Assembly (NCBI GenBank): GCA_910589315.1
Contig: CAJUTB010000020.1
Span: 1 to 50,031 of the forward strand
Length of the DNA stretch: 50,031 nt
Reading direction: 5' to 3'
Origin: an uncultured Oscillibacter sp.
GTDB taxonomy: Bacteria; Bacillota; Clostridia; Oscillospirales; Oscillospiraceae
Shown piece by piece: positions 1-7,779 of this stretch (position 1 is the stretch's first letter; each line of letters opens with the position of its first letter). Under the pieces are notes generated by a model that was not told the origin of the DNA, did no database searches, and worked only from the letters and a program-made list of their open reading frames with translations. The translations under genes were made by a program, and so were the position numbers.

Positions 1-13
1 GCGCCCCTCCCCC

Positions 14-27
14 CACGCCCCCCTCCT
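14..27 (-). promoter_or_regulatory. Shine-Dalgarno for a gene running off the left edge
   Basis: Immediately after the fibre stop codon the minus strand reads AGGAGG (22-27) and then, about 6 nt on, a GTG (14-16). This suggests a further co-transcribed gene starting at the window edge. The short G-rich stretch does not identify it, and the SD could instead serve a start beyond position 1. Confidence 0.35.
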
Positions 28-2907
28 TTAGGGGAGTTTCTGGAGGCGGCAGCCGATGCTCGTGTTCGCGCCCGACGCCGTGCCGTAGGCCACGCAGAAC
101 AGCCCGTCATCCCGGCACTGGCCGTAATACCCGCCGACGAGCAGGCACGGGTACGACGCGTTGAAGCCCCAGTACTCCGGGACGTAGGTGGTGTCGCTCC
201 CGTTGGCTGCGGTCGGGTAAATGACCCATTCCAGGCCCGCCTGGGTGGCGACCGTCATGGCGGTCGGGTATCCGCTGGACGGGACGCCGACCGCCGTGCC
301 GTTGCTGGTGTCGCTGAAATTCGCGGGGTTCTTGATGATGTTGAGGCCGTTGCTGTTGTAATAACAGCCGTCCAGCCAATCATACACGTTATCCCAGAGC
401 CCCTCGATATTTCTGTACTGCGTGTAGCCGTAGGTCTGCCGGTTCGCCGCGGTGGTGCCGGTGTGGTACGTCATGCCGTCGGTCTTGCCGTTGTTCTCCT
501 TATTGCTGTTGGCGGAACAGCCGAAGCCGATGGTTTTCTGGCTGTCCCAGTCTGCGTACTCCACCAAATATAACATCTGGATCGTGACCCTCATTGCCAT
601 GTCCCATTGCCAGATGCCGGTGCCCAGGGCCTTGATGCCGCTGCGGGCGGCGCTCCGGGTGATGCTGTGCTGCTGGGCCTGGCCCGTCACGCTCTTGTAA
701 TTGCTGGCGCAATGGTAACGGCCCACGTAGACCACGTCCCGCTCACCTTTGCCGTCGCCCCGGTCCATGTGGGCGGGGGAGACGCGGAAGCCGTCCGTGG
801 CCTTGTCGGCGATCTGCAGCTTGAGGGTGTTCCCGGACTTCGTCCACTTGTACCAGAATTTCGGGATTCTCACCAGCTCCCCGGCGGCGTTGTCCGACAC
901 GCGGGTCATCCCGGCCCACGGCTGCAGGTTGTCGAAGGGGGAGCTGCCGTTGCCGTTATTCACGGCGGGCACGGGGTCGGTGAACAGGGCGGAGGCGTCG
1001 GTGCGCGACCATTTCGTGGTGCTTGTCCCGTCCCACTGGGCCCCGTACACGTGGGGAATGCTCACCGTCACGGCGCAGGTCTTGTCCTCCGGGGCCGTGT
1101 GGTTCGTCCCCTCCGCAACGCTGACCGTGACGGTCGCGTTGCCGTCCTTCACCGACGTCACCAGGACGGTGTTCTCCGACACGCTCACCGTCGCCACGCT
1201 GGGGTTGCTGGACTGGGCGGAGATTGACCCGTCCCCGGGCCGCGTCACCGTGATCGTGCTGAAAGTCGTGGTGTTGTTCAGCGCCATGGTGGACTTGTCC
1301 AGGGTGAGGCTGCCCGCCGCCTTGGCGATGGTCCAGGTGGCCGGCTTGGCGGTCGTGGTGCCGTCGGCCCACTGATAATTGCTTTTCGGGGTAAATGTGA
1401 CGTTGTAGGTCCCGGCGTTGGTGCCGGAGGTGTCACCACTGATGGTCAGCTTGGCGCTGTCGTAGCCGGTCCATGTGGGCGTCTGGGCGCTGCCGGTATA
1501 GGCCGGGCTCCCGCTCTGGGAGGGCACGGCCTCAATGGTGGCCCGGCCGATGCTCCAGGGGGCCGTCTTGGCGTCGCTGCTGCCGTCCGTCCACTTGAAG
1601 TTAGCCGTGGGGGTGAAGGTCGTCTGGTATTCCCCGGCGTCCGTTTTTGCCTCCTCCACTTTGGTCATTTGGGTCGCGTTGAAATTCGACCACGTGGGGG
1701 TCTGGGCGGCCCCGGTGTAGGTCAGGCTCCCGCTCTGGGAGGGCACGGCGGGGATCGTGGCCTTTTGGATGGTCCAGGTGACCTCCTTCTCCGTTTTGGT
1801 CTTGTCGCTCCAGGTGTAGTCACCCTTGGGGGTGAAATACGCCTTGTATGTCCCGGCCGCGATCTCGCCGGTGAAATCGGCGGCCGGTGTCCGGGTGGCC
1901 GCGTTGTCGGGGTCTCCATAGGTGAGCGTCATCATTTCCGCGGAGAAATTGTTCCACGTGGGGATCAGGGCGGCCCCGGTGTAGGCCGGGCTCCCGCTCT
2001 GGGAGGGGATGACCGAAATGGTGTTCTGCACCGCCGCGATTGCCTCCGCGGCGCCGTCCGCGACTTCTTTGGCCTGGGCTGCGGTGTCGGCCGCCTCCTT
2101 CAGCATGTCCTGCATGGACTTGAAGCTCGCGCTGGACGGGTCCACGGGTGTCCAGGTGTATTTCCCCTCGGCGATCTCGGTACATTCCCACTCATTCCCG
2201 GTTTTGGTGTTGATGTAGTGCTGGCCCACCTTGCCCACGGTCTCCACGGTGGGGTTGGCCTCCCCGGTCAGGGTTTCGCTGCCGTTCAGCGTGACCTCCA
2301 TGCTGCGGATGTGGGCGGACATGGTCGGGTGTGCGGTTGCGCTTTCATTGTGCGCGGCCACGGCTGCGCCGGCCAGGTTCGGGTGTGCGGTGGGGCTTTC
2401 ATTGTGGGCGGCCACGGCCTCCGCCACGTCCTCCCGGCTTGCCGGGTCCAACGTGGGGTTGATGACAAAATTCACGGCGTCCACGTTGGTCAGGAGGATG
2501 TTCATGACAATGTCGATGCTGGAGGAAATGCCCTCCGGCAAGGTCGCCTTGCCGATGTCGGGCATGTTGCACACGGCGATCAGGTCGCCCTCGTCGTCGA
2601 ACAGCCCGGCCTCCCGGACGGTGAAGCCCCCCACATTGGACGGGACAACGGTTTTCACGGCGATAATGTTGGGGGACGCCTCATTGATGGTCTTGCTTGC
2701 GATCTCACCCGTCCAAACCTCATTGACCAGCGCGGTGGCGTCGGTCGTGGGCATGTAATAGGTCCCGCCGCCGTCGCCCAGGTGCATTTCCACAATGTTG
2801 ACCTTGCGCCCCTCCAGGGCGGCGTTTGCCATTTTGGCGGTGCCGATGTCGGTGATCAGGCTTTTATACGGCCTGCTGTCGCTGCTGATGATGATTTCAT
2901 TTGCCAT
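28..2907 (-). CDS. Tail fibre with Ig-like repeats and DGR-type C-type-lectin C-terminus
   Basis: This 959-aa protein is the likely receptor-binding fibre. Residues 1-150 resemble the phage tail-collar fibre N-terminal domain (DUF3751 type), which attaches fibres to the baseplate. A linker with two AHNES-x-TAHP units follows. Residues about 299-532 hold three Ig-like (MBG-type) repeats, each starting PSQSGS-x-x-YTG, and then a BIG2-like Ig domain to about 620. The last ~340 residues look like the formylglycine-enzyme/C-type-lectin fold used by diversity-generating retroelement targets (EGLWDNVYDWLDG, then LLVGGYY...GLF...IGCRL at the very end). The ATG at 2907 is chosen because AAGGAG lies 11 nt upstream; an in-frame GTG at 2919 overlaps that SD. 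It is the last tail gene, after the DUF2313-like gene. The fibre role is well supported by order and domains; the DGR link is inference. Confidence 0.85.
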   Translation of the reverse strand: MANEIIISSDSRPYKSLITDIGTAKMANAALEGRKVNIVEMHLGDGGGTYYMPTTDATALVNEVWTGEIASKTINEASPNIIAVKTVVPSNVGGFTVREAGLFDDEGDLIAVCNMPDIGKATLPEGISSSIDIVMNILLTNVDAVNFVINPTLDPASREDVAEAVAAHNESPTAHPNLAGAAVAAHNESATAHPTMSAHIRSMEVTLNGSETLTGEANPTVETVGKVGQHYINTKTGNEWECTEIAEGKYTWTPVDPSSASFKSMQDMLKEAADTAAQAKEVADGAAEAIAAVQNTISVIPSQSGSPAYTGAALIPTWNNFSAEMMTLTYGDPDNAATRTPAADFTGEIAAGTYKAYFTPKGDYTWSDKTKTEKEVTWTIQKATIPAVPSQSGSLTYTGAAQTPTWSNFNATQMTKVEEAKTDAGEYQTTFTPTANFKWTDGSSDAKTAPWSIGRATIEAVPSQSGSPAYTGSAQTPTWTGYDSAKLTISGDTSGTNAGTYNVTFTPKSNYQWADGTTTAKPATWTIAKAAGSLTLDKSTMALNNTTTFSTITVTRPGDGSISAQSSNPSVATVSVSENTVLVTSVKDGNATVTVSVAEGTNHTAPEDKTCAVTVSIPHVYGAQWDGTSTTKWSRTDASALFTDPVPAVNNGNGSSPFDNLQPWAGMTRVSDNAAGELVRIPKFWYKWTKSGNTLKLQIADKATDGFRVSPAHMDRGDGKGERDVVYVGRYHCASNYKSVTGQAQQHSITRSAARSGIKALGTGIWQWDMAMRVTIQMLYLVEYADWDSQKTIGFGCSANSNKENNGKTDGMTYHTGTTAANRQTYGYTQYRNIEGLWDNVYDWLDGCYYNSNGLNIIKNPANFSDTSNGTAVGVPSSGYPTAMTVATQAGLEWVIYPTAANGSDTTYVPEYWGFNASYPCLLVGGYYGQCRDDGLFCVAYGTASGANTSIGCRLQKLP
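31..171 (-). other. Candidate DGR variable repeat at the fibre C-terminus
   Basis: The final ~47 codons have the layout of a variable repeat in lectin-fold DGR targets: a conserved frame (WGFNAS, LLVGG, GLF, IGCRL) interrupted by clusters of Tyr, Cys, Gly, Asp and Ser. Many of those clustered codons are NNC, as expected if the template carries AAC codons and adenines are randomised. The segment ends GC-rich (coding ATCGGCTGCCGCCTC), like an initiation-of-mutagenic-homing site. The template repeat and reverse transcriptase are not in the window; they would lie below position 1. Confidence 0.55.
1500..2010 (-). repeat. Tandem Ig-like (MBG-type) repeats in the fibre gene
   Basis: Three in-frame copies of a 73-86 residue unit begin near 2005, 1745 and 1526. 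Each opens with PSQSGS and YTG and ends in a W-containing strand. At DNA level the phrase ctcccgctctgggagg recurs almost unchanged at about 1508, 1727 and 1988. Such units typically act as fibre stalk spacers and expand or contract by recombination. Confidence 0.75.
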
Positions 2908-2922
2908 TCGTTTTTCCACTCC

Positions 2923-3909
2923 TTACGGCCAGATTTCGATTGTTTGGTGTATCTCCACGAAAGAGCCCGAGGCGCCGGTCTTTGTCTCCACGTGCTCCAC
3001 GGCTCCGGGCCAGACCCTTGTGACGGTCTGCTGCTGCGTCCCTGCCGTGACGTGGGCCTCTGCGGTGGTCTCTGCCCGCTTGACCGTTTCGGGCCATGGC
3101 TGGGCGGCCGTCCTCACATCCGCCCCGGCTCCGACTGCGACCTCCACGGTGGTTTCCGCCCGCCGGATCGTTTCGGGCCACGGCTGCGAGGTTGTCCTCA
3201 CGTTCGGCGCGGCGCCGGTGGCGACCTCTGCGGTGGTGCTGATCCGCTCCACTGTCCCCGGGAGGACGCCGGCCGTGATCTTTGGCCAGGCGGATGCGGC
3301 CACGGCGAGGCGCGCCGGCGGAAGCTCGACCGCCGTGACGACGTCCGGCCATACCTCGACGGTCAGCCGCGTCTCGGTGAGCGCCGCCACTTTCACCCGC
3401 GTCGTCTGGAAATTGACCTGCAGGCGGTACGCCTGATGTGACGGCTTGATCTGCTTGAGCCTCCGCATGGCCTCCCCGATGTCGATGGCGTTGTCCCCGG
3501 GCTTGATCTCCACGCCGAAGGTGTAATCCGCCACGTTTTCCGTGATGACGACCTCCCGCCCGGTCAGCTCCGAGAGGATGTGCTCCACCCGTTTCGGGTT
3601 CATGGGCGTCCGTGACCGGCGACGGCCCAGCACCCTGCGCCGGCGGGCTTCGATGTCTGCCAATCCCGAGCCGACCGGGAGGCCGTAGCGTTGCTCCCAA
3701 TACATAAGGCCCCACGTGGCCGTCTCCGGGAATGCCTGGGCCCGCAGCTCCTCAAACCGAAGCCGGACGTCGCCCATGTCCGCCCCCATGACCTCGAAGA
3801 TCCATTTGCCGACGTAGGAACGGTCATAAATGGGCGAAATCCGCGACATCATGCGCAGGGCGGTCGGATTTGTCGGGAAGTGCTCAATGTCGAAGCTGTC
3901 CTTGCTCAT
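2923..3909 (-). CDS. DUF2313/YmfQ-like tail protein
   Basis: This 328-aa protein sits between the baseplate-J-like gene and the fibre, the usual place of the PBSX XkdU / Mu gp48-like (DUF2313) protein that helps join the fibre to the baseplate. The N-terminal ~190 residues fit that family: an opening about sampling and dimension of the tail (FPTNPTALRMMSRISPIYD), then MYWEQRYGLP and RRRRVLGR. The C-terminal ~140 residues are an unusual addition of Val/Thr/Ala-rich repeats with recurring QPWPET and RAETT (28-residue period), which may form a beta-rich extension or interchange with host-range parts. Its start overlaps the upstream stop by ATGA, so translation is coupled. Confidence 0.75.
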   Translation of the reverse strand: MSKDSFDIEHFPTNPTALRMMSRISPIYDRSYVGKWIFEVMGADMGDVRLRFEELRAQAFPETATWGLMYWEQRYGLPVGSGLADIEARRRRVLGRRRSRTPMNPKRVEHILSELTGREVVITENVADYTFGVEIKPGDNAIDIGEAMRRLKQIKPSHQAYRLQVNFQTTRVKVAALTETRLTVEVWPDVVTAVELPPARLAVAASAWPKITAGVLPGTVERISTTAEVATGAAPNVRTTSQPWPETIRRAETTVEVAVGAGADVRTAAQPWPETVKRAETTAEAHVTAGTQQQTVTRVWPGAVEHVETKTGASGSFVEIHQTIEIWP

Positions 3910-5060
3910 TCAACCGTCACCCCCTCGGTCACGGGGTAGTCGTCCGCTGCGATCTCAATGTTTTCGGTCTTGCCGTTGACGGTCAGGCTTGCGAAATCCT
4001 CCACGCCCTCGGTCTTGGTAAATACGGCGTGTATTTGGTTCCAGCGGACCTCTGCGTCTTTCTTTGCCTCGATGTAATACTCCTCCAGCCGGTCCTTGAA
4101 ACGCTTGACCACTTCCGCCTTGGTGTACCCGTCCGTGAGCTCCAGCCCTGTGACCGCAATGGTCAGGCTGCACCCGGTCGGGGCCTCCACGACAAGGATG
4201 GCGCCGATGGGGGCCAGGCGATCCTCCGCCCGGTTGTCCGGGGCGATGATGTGCTCATACACGGCCGCCAGGATTTGGTCGTTGGCCGGCTGCCCGTTGG
4301 CGTCCAGAATAATCAACTTCACCCAGTTCGGGTGCTCGACTTCATACTGCGTGTCGATCAAAACCGTCCCGACGCCGTTGACCTCTTTGGCCCAGCGGAT
4401 GTAATCCGCGTCGTTTCCGACGAAGCTCTCCGGGGACTGTTCTGCAAAGACGATCCGCTCATAGAGTTCGTCGTCGCTCTCCTCCACGGTGCCGCCGGTG
4501 ATGGCTGCCTGGTTGGTGACGCTGACGACGCCCTTGAACGGCGACGCCATGATGACGATGCTGTCCGCGGAGACATTCCCAGACCTGCCGCCAACAACGG
4601 CCGTCACGCCGATGTCGACCGTGCCATATTCGTCACCCTCTGCCGGCTCACCGATGACCGCGTCCGTGATGGTCGCGTACTCAATGGCGGGGACGTCATT
4701 GACCGCCGGGACGCAGAAAATGGTGCCGACCGGGATTTCTGTGCCGGGGACGCCCGTGATCGTCACATACCCCCCGGCGTGATTTGCCGGCCGGCGGGTC
4801 AGCCCGACCGCTGCGGCGTGGTAATCCAGGTAAATCCCGTATGCCCACGCCGGAAACATGATCTTTAACGTCTCAATGAGGACGAAATTCATGAGTTCGT
4901 CCTCCTCCAACGCCGTCGGCATGGTGAAGTCATACGGGAAGCCGCCCTCGATGTTGTCGATGTCCGGCGGCAGCCGCTCCATCATGCGCGCCTGGATTTG
5001 CTCCGCGCTTTCCTGCCGGTGCCAGGCCGGTAATGTGAAAACAGGGCGCTCTACTGCCAT
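3906..5060 (-). CDS. Baseplate J-like protein (XkdT-like)
   Basis: The 384-aa product matches the baseplate-J/gp47 family in length, order and sequence character: a PTALEEDELMNFVLIETLKI opening region, TRRPANHAGGYVTITG, the EIPVGTIF strand, then an SDDELYERI segment. This protein forms the wedge structure of contractile-tail baseplates. It follows the XkdS-like gene by 13 nt and overlaps the next tail gene by 4 nt (ATGA). Start is an ATG with a GGGGG-rich SD just upstream. Family assignment is confident; no unusual features are seen. Confidence 0.88.
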   Translation of the reverse strand: MAVERPVFTLPAWHRQESAEQIQARMMERLPPDIDNIEGGFPYDFTMPTALEEDELMNFVLIETLKIMFPAWAYGIYLDYHAAAVGLTRRPANHAGGYVTITGVPGTEIPVGTIFCVPAVNDVPAIEYATITDAVIGEPAEGDEYGTVDIGVTAVVGGRSGNVSADSIVIMASPFKGVVSVTNQAAITGGTVEESDDELYERIVFAEQSPESFVGNDADYIRWAKEVNGVGTVLIDTQYEVEHPNWVKLIILDANGQPANDQILAAVYEHIIAPDNRAEDRLAPIGAILVVEAPTGCSLTIAVTGLELTDGYTKAEVVKRFKDRLEEYYIEAKKDAEVRWNQIHAVFTKTEGVEDFASLTVNGKTENIEIAADDYPVTEGVTVE

Positions 5061-5073
5061 TTTTTCACCCCCT

Positions 5074-5526
5074 TCATGCTGTGTTTACTGTTAGCGACAG
5101 GGCGATTTCGTCCATGTCGCGGCCCTTGACCCGATACGTGACGTGGAGGGTGGTGCCCTCCCAGGAAAAGTCGAAGCCCCGGACGTACTCGGTTTTGGGG
5201 TTGACCATGAGCGCCTCGGTTACGGTTCGCTCGACCGATGCCTCCACGCTCGGGTGATCCGGCTGGGCCGCTGCGTACTCCATTTCTGTCCCGATCCTTG
5301 TGCTGTAGGACAGGAAGGCGTCGCGCTCGGTGGCCGTGACCTTCATGCACCATTGCATGTATGCCTCTTTGCCGGTCGCCTCGACCATGCGGTTCGCGCC
5401 GTCGCGCTTGAAATCCCCGGCTTCGAAGTCGAAAAAAACCGATGGGCGGTAATGCTCCCGCTCCGGCTTCGACGTGTCGACGATCTCCGGCACGTCGAAA
5501 ACGGGGAAAAGCTGCTTTCCTGCCAT
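5074..5526 (-). CDS. DUF2634/XkdS-like baseplate protein
   Basis: A 150-aa protein resembling XkdS (DUF2634), a gp25-like baseplate wedge component. Visible features are the FPVFDVPE opening, FDFEAGDFKRDGANRMVEATG, and the C-terminal strands RGFDFSWEGTTLHVTYRVKG. The open frame extends upstream to 5583, but that part overlaps the previous gene out of frame; the ATG at 5526 lies right after the XkdR-like stop and follows a GGGGTGAGAGC SD-like stretch. It sits in the standard XkdR-XkdS-XkdT order, which supports the call. Confidence 0.82.
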   Translation of the reverse strand: MAGKQLFPVFDVPEIVDTSKPEREHYRPSVFFDFEAGDFKRDGANRMVEATGKEAYMQWCMKVTATERDAFLSYSTRIGTEMEYAAAQPDHPSVEASVERTVTEALMVNPKTEYVRGFDFSWEGTTLHVTYRVKGRDMDEIALSLTVNTA

Positions 5527-5530
5527 GCTC

Positions 5531-6055
5531 TCACCCCTTGACCGCTGTGCCCGGGAGCACGATGTCCACGATGACCGCCTCACTCTGCACCCACGCCACG
5601 AGGACCCGGTCCCCCGGCTTGATCTGCCGCATTTTTTCGGGGATCAGGACGTGGTGCTGATGTTCCCCGTCATGGCTGTCGCCGCCCGCCGTCCGCTTGG
5701 ACGGGATAGGTGGGTCCGGCGCCGCGCCGGTGGCCTCTCCCGTGGTGCCTGTGACGCTCCCGCCGTGGCTGGAGCATGTCAGGCTGTGGGTGTTGTGGAT
5801 GTGGGAGCCGCTGTGGGGCATTCCGATGTCCTGCGTCTTGGCCAGGATGTTGTGGGTGGGGCCGAGGGTGAGCTGTCGGCAGACGTGGTAATCCGTCTGT
5901 GGGATGGGGATGGCGAAGGTGTTGGTTTTTAGGCTCATGTCCGGCTGGATCGTCCCAAAATCCAAAATCAGGGCGCCGTTGTTGGCGTCCTGATTCCTGT
6001 TCATGCGCTCTTGCATGACCTGGGCCAGCTTATTGAGCCCCAGATTTTCGTCCAT
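5531..6055 (-). CDS. DUF2577/XkdR-like tail protein
   Basis: A 174-aa protein in the XkdR position (DUF2577), between the XkdQ-like and XkdS-like genes. The C-terminal strand region (LIPEKMRQIKPGDRVLVAWV) is the OB-like core seen in this family. The middle is rich in His, Gly and Ser (SGSHIHNTHSLTCSSHGG, GGDSHDGEHQHHV), which may bind metal as in tail-tip/spike proteins. That metal role is inference. The family is thought to contribute to the baseplate hub; no enzymatic role is indicated. Confidence 0.75.
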   Translation of the reverse strand: MDENLGLNKLAQVMQERMNRNQDANNGALILDFGTIQPDMSLKTNTFAIPIPQTDYHVCRQLTLGPTHNILAKTQDIGMPHSGSHIHNTHSLTCSSHGGSVTGTTGEATGAAPDPPIPSKRTAGGDSHDGEHQHHVLIPEKMRQIKPGDRVLVAWVQSEAVIVDIVLPGTAVKG

Positions 6056-6071
6056 GTTCTCCTCCTCTCTG

Positions 6072-7073
6072 TTAGGCTGCTGGCTTGACCGACATGGTCA
6101 TGGACCTGTTTGTAACGTCGTGGTTGACGCTGCGGACGATAAAATACCCGTTGAGTGTCTCTGAGGCCAGGTGTACCTTGTCGCCCTTGTGCAAAAATGG
6201 GACGTCCGGGGCCACGACGGTCGAGGTGCGCTCCGGCTTGCCCTGGTCGTCGATGATGGCCTGCGCGGCCGCCTTGGCGGTGTCCAGGGTGTCGTCGGCG
6301 CTGCGGTTGTAAATGCGCTGTCGGATGCCGTACTCGGTCAGGCCGTCCACGATGGCCTCCGGGGCCGCTTTGCCGTCTTTGTTCTCCAGCCCCATGACCT
6401 TGACCCGCGTGACCAAAGACGACGTGCTGATCTTGTCGGAGGTGGTGGTCGTGTTGGTGTCCTCCGAAAGGTGGTAAATGTCCGTATTCGACCCGATGGG
6501 CCGGACAAACGCCTTGCCGGCCTCCGCTCCGATGATGTAATGCTCCGACCCGTGTTTCTCCGCGTCATCCAACAGCGACAGGATAATGTCGCTTAAATAC
6601 TGCGCTTTGAAAAGGGTTTTTGCGTGGACGGCGTCGGGGCCCTTGTACTCTCCGACGGGGATGCCCCAGTCATTGAAAACGGCGGTAATGGCCGATTTTG
6701 TGCCCGTTCCCGCAGGCAGGTAGCGGTCGTCCTGGGATTGCTGAAGGTTGAAAAGTTCGTCGTATGCCGCCAGCGTGAGGCTCTTGCCCCCGCTGCTGCG
6801 GGTCGGGCCCCATTCCGTGACATAACCGCGGGCGGCCTCCTTCTCACCGCCGCCGGCGTCTGCCGTGATGATGACAATGGTGTTCGGGACGATGGTGGAG
6901 GAAAGGGGCTTCCCCTCGAAGGCCGTGTTGGCGACCGTCAGGGAAAGCCGCTTGCTGATCTCCCCCTCCCCCTCGCTCCACCCGGCCGCCGTGACGGCGC
7001 CGGTGATGTTGAGCCGCCTCCCGTCTGATAAAAGGGCATATTCCCGGTATACCAGTTTTGCAATGTCGATCAT
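6072..7073 (-). CDS. XkdQ/YqbQ-like baseplate hub protein (gpD-type)
   Basis: A 333-aa protein that matches XkdQ/YqbQ in order and size, related to gpD-type hub proteins under the tail tube. Visible strands include EREYALLSDGRRL, LSLTVANTAFEGKPL and the C-terminal LHKGDKVHLASETLNGYFIVRSVNHDV, typical of the hub beta-domains. The family is sometimes named as a hydrolase, but no catalytic motif is visible here and I do not claim one. It lies 13 nt after the LysM gene in one tail operon. Confidence 0.8.
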   Translation of the reverse strand: MIDIAKLVYREYALLSDGRRLNITGAVTAAGWSEGEGEISKRLSLTVANTAFEGKPLSSTIVPNTIVIITADAGGGEKEAARGYVTEWGPTRSSGGKSLTLAAYDELFNLQQSQDDRYLPAGTGTKSAITAVFNDWGIPVGEYKGPDAVHAKTLFKAQYLSDIILSLLDDAEKHGSEHYIIGAEAGKAFVRPIGSNTDIYHLSEDTNTTTTSDKISTSSLVTRVKVMGLENKDGKAAPEAIVDGLTEYGIRQRIYNRSADDTLDTAKAAAQAIIDDQGKPERTSTVVAPDVPFLHKGDKVHLASETLNGYFIVRSVNHDVTNRSMTMSVKPAA

Positions 7074-7086
7074 GCTTTCGCCCTCC

Positions 7087-7776
7087 TTATGCCGGGATGG
7101 TGAATGTCTGGCCGGGGTAAATCAAATTTGGGTTGCTCCCGATGATGGATTTGTTGGCCTCGTAGAGCTCGGTGTACCGCGACCCGCTCCCCAAGAGCTT
7201 TTTGGATATGGCCCAGAGATTGTCTCCCGGCTTGACGGTGTACGTCGTTTTCTGCGGGGTCTCCGAGGCGGCCTCCGAAGAGGCCGCCCGGTCGTTGGTC
7301 GTCTGCGGCACCTGCGGCGCCTGCGGGGTCTCCTGGATGTTGAGCTCCGCGGTTGTGTAGACCTTGATGTCCTTGGCGTGGGTGAAGCTGATGCTGTACT
7401 CCACTGTGTCCAATCTGGAATTGTCGACGGTGTAATTCTCCAGGTAGACGTCGTGGTTGATCGTGGTGCCCGTGACCAACAGGCGGAGCTTTTTCCCGCG
7501 GTTCCTCCAAATGGAAAAAATGGACTGGATTTCTTTGGGGCTCCGCCAGTCTGCCGCGCTGACGATCCGCATGTGCTTCATACTTTCGCCGGGCAGCCGG
7601 CCGCTCCATGAAAATTTCGTCAGCTTCTCCCCGTTCGGGAGTTTGACCTCCCCGACGTTGATGATGTTGTAACTAATAAATTTGGTTTCTGCCTTACACT
7701 TCACGGATTCCGGGGGGAGGGGCAGCGCGATCCGCGTGCCGGTGTCCAGTTCCGTGATATATACCATTGCCGCCAT
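7087..7776 (-). CDS. XkdP-like LysM tail protein
   Basis: A 229-aa XkdP-like protein. Residues 1-160 are the tail domain that meets the tape measure and hub (LPPESVKCKAETKFISYNII, SWSGRLPG, IFSIWRNRGKKLRLLVTGT). Residues about 178-229 are one LysM module (YTVKPGDNLWAISKKLLG ... NLIYPGQTFTIP), which binds peptidoglycan glycans. The linker between them is Ala/Pro/Gln-rich. It starts 3 nt after the tape-measure stop. In contractile phages this protein is placed to contact the cell wall at the tail tip during penetration. Confidence 0.88.
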   Translation of the reverse strand: MAAMVYITELDTGTRIALPLPPESVKCKAETKFISYNIINVGEVKLPNGEKLTKFSWSGRLPGESMKHMRIVSAADWRSPKEIQSIFSIWRNRGKKLRLLVTGTTINHDVYLENYTVDNSRLDTVEYSISFTHAKDIKVYTTAELNIQETPQAPQVPQTTNDRAASSEAASETPQKTTYTVKPGDNLWAISKKLLGSGSRYTELYEANKSIIGSNPNLIYPGQTFTIPA

Positions 7777-7779
7777 GCT

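Noticed and set aside
1669..3441. Long plus-strand open frame (590 codons)
   Set aside because: It runs antisense to the fibre and DUF2313-like genes, has Gly/Arg/His-rich composition and no SD. Such frames arise from high GC.
6072..7073. Hydrolase activity for the XkdQ-like protein
   Set aside because: Some relatives are named so, but no catalytic motif is visible.
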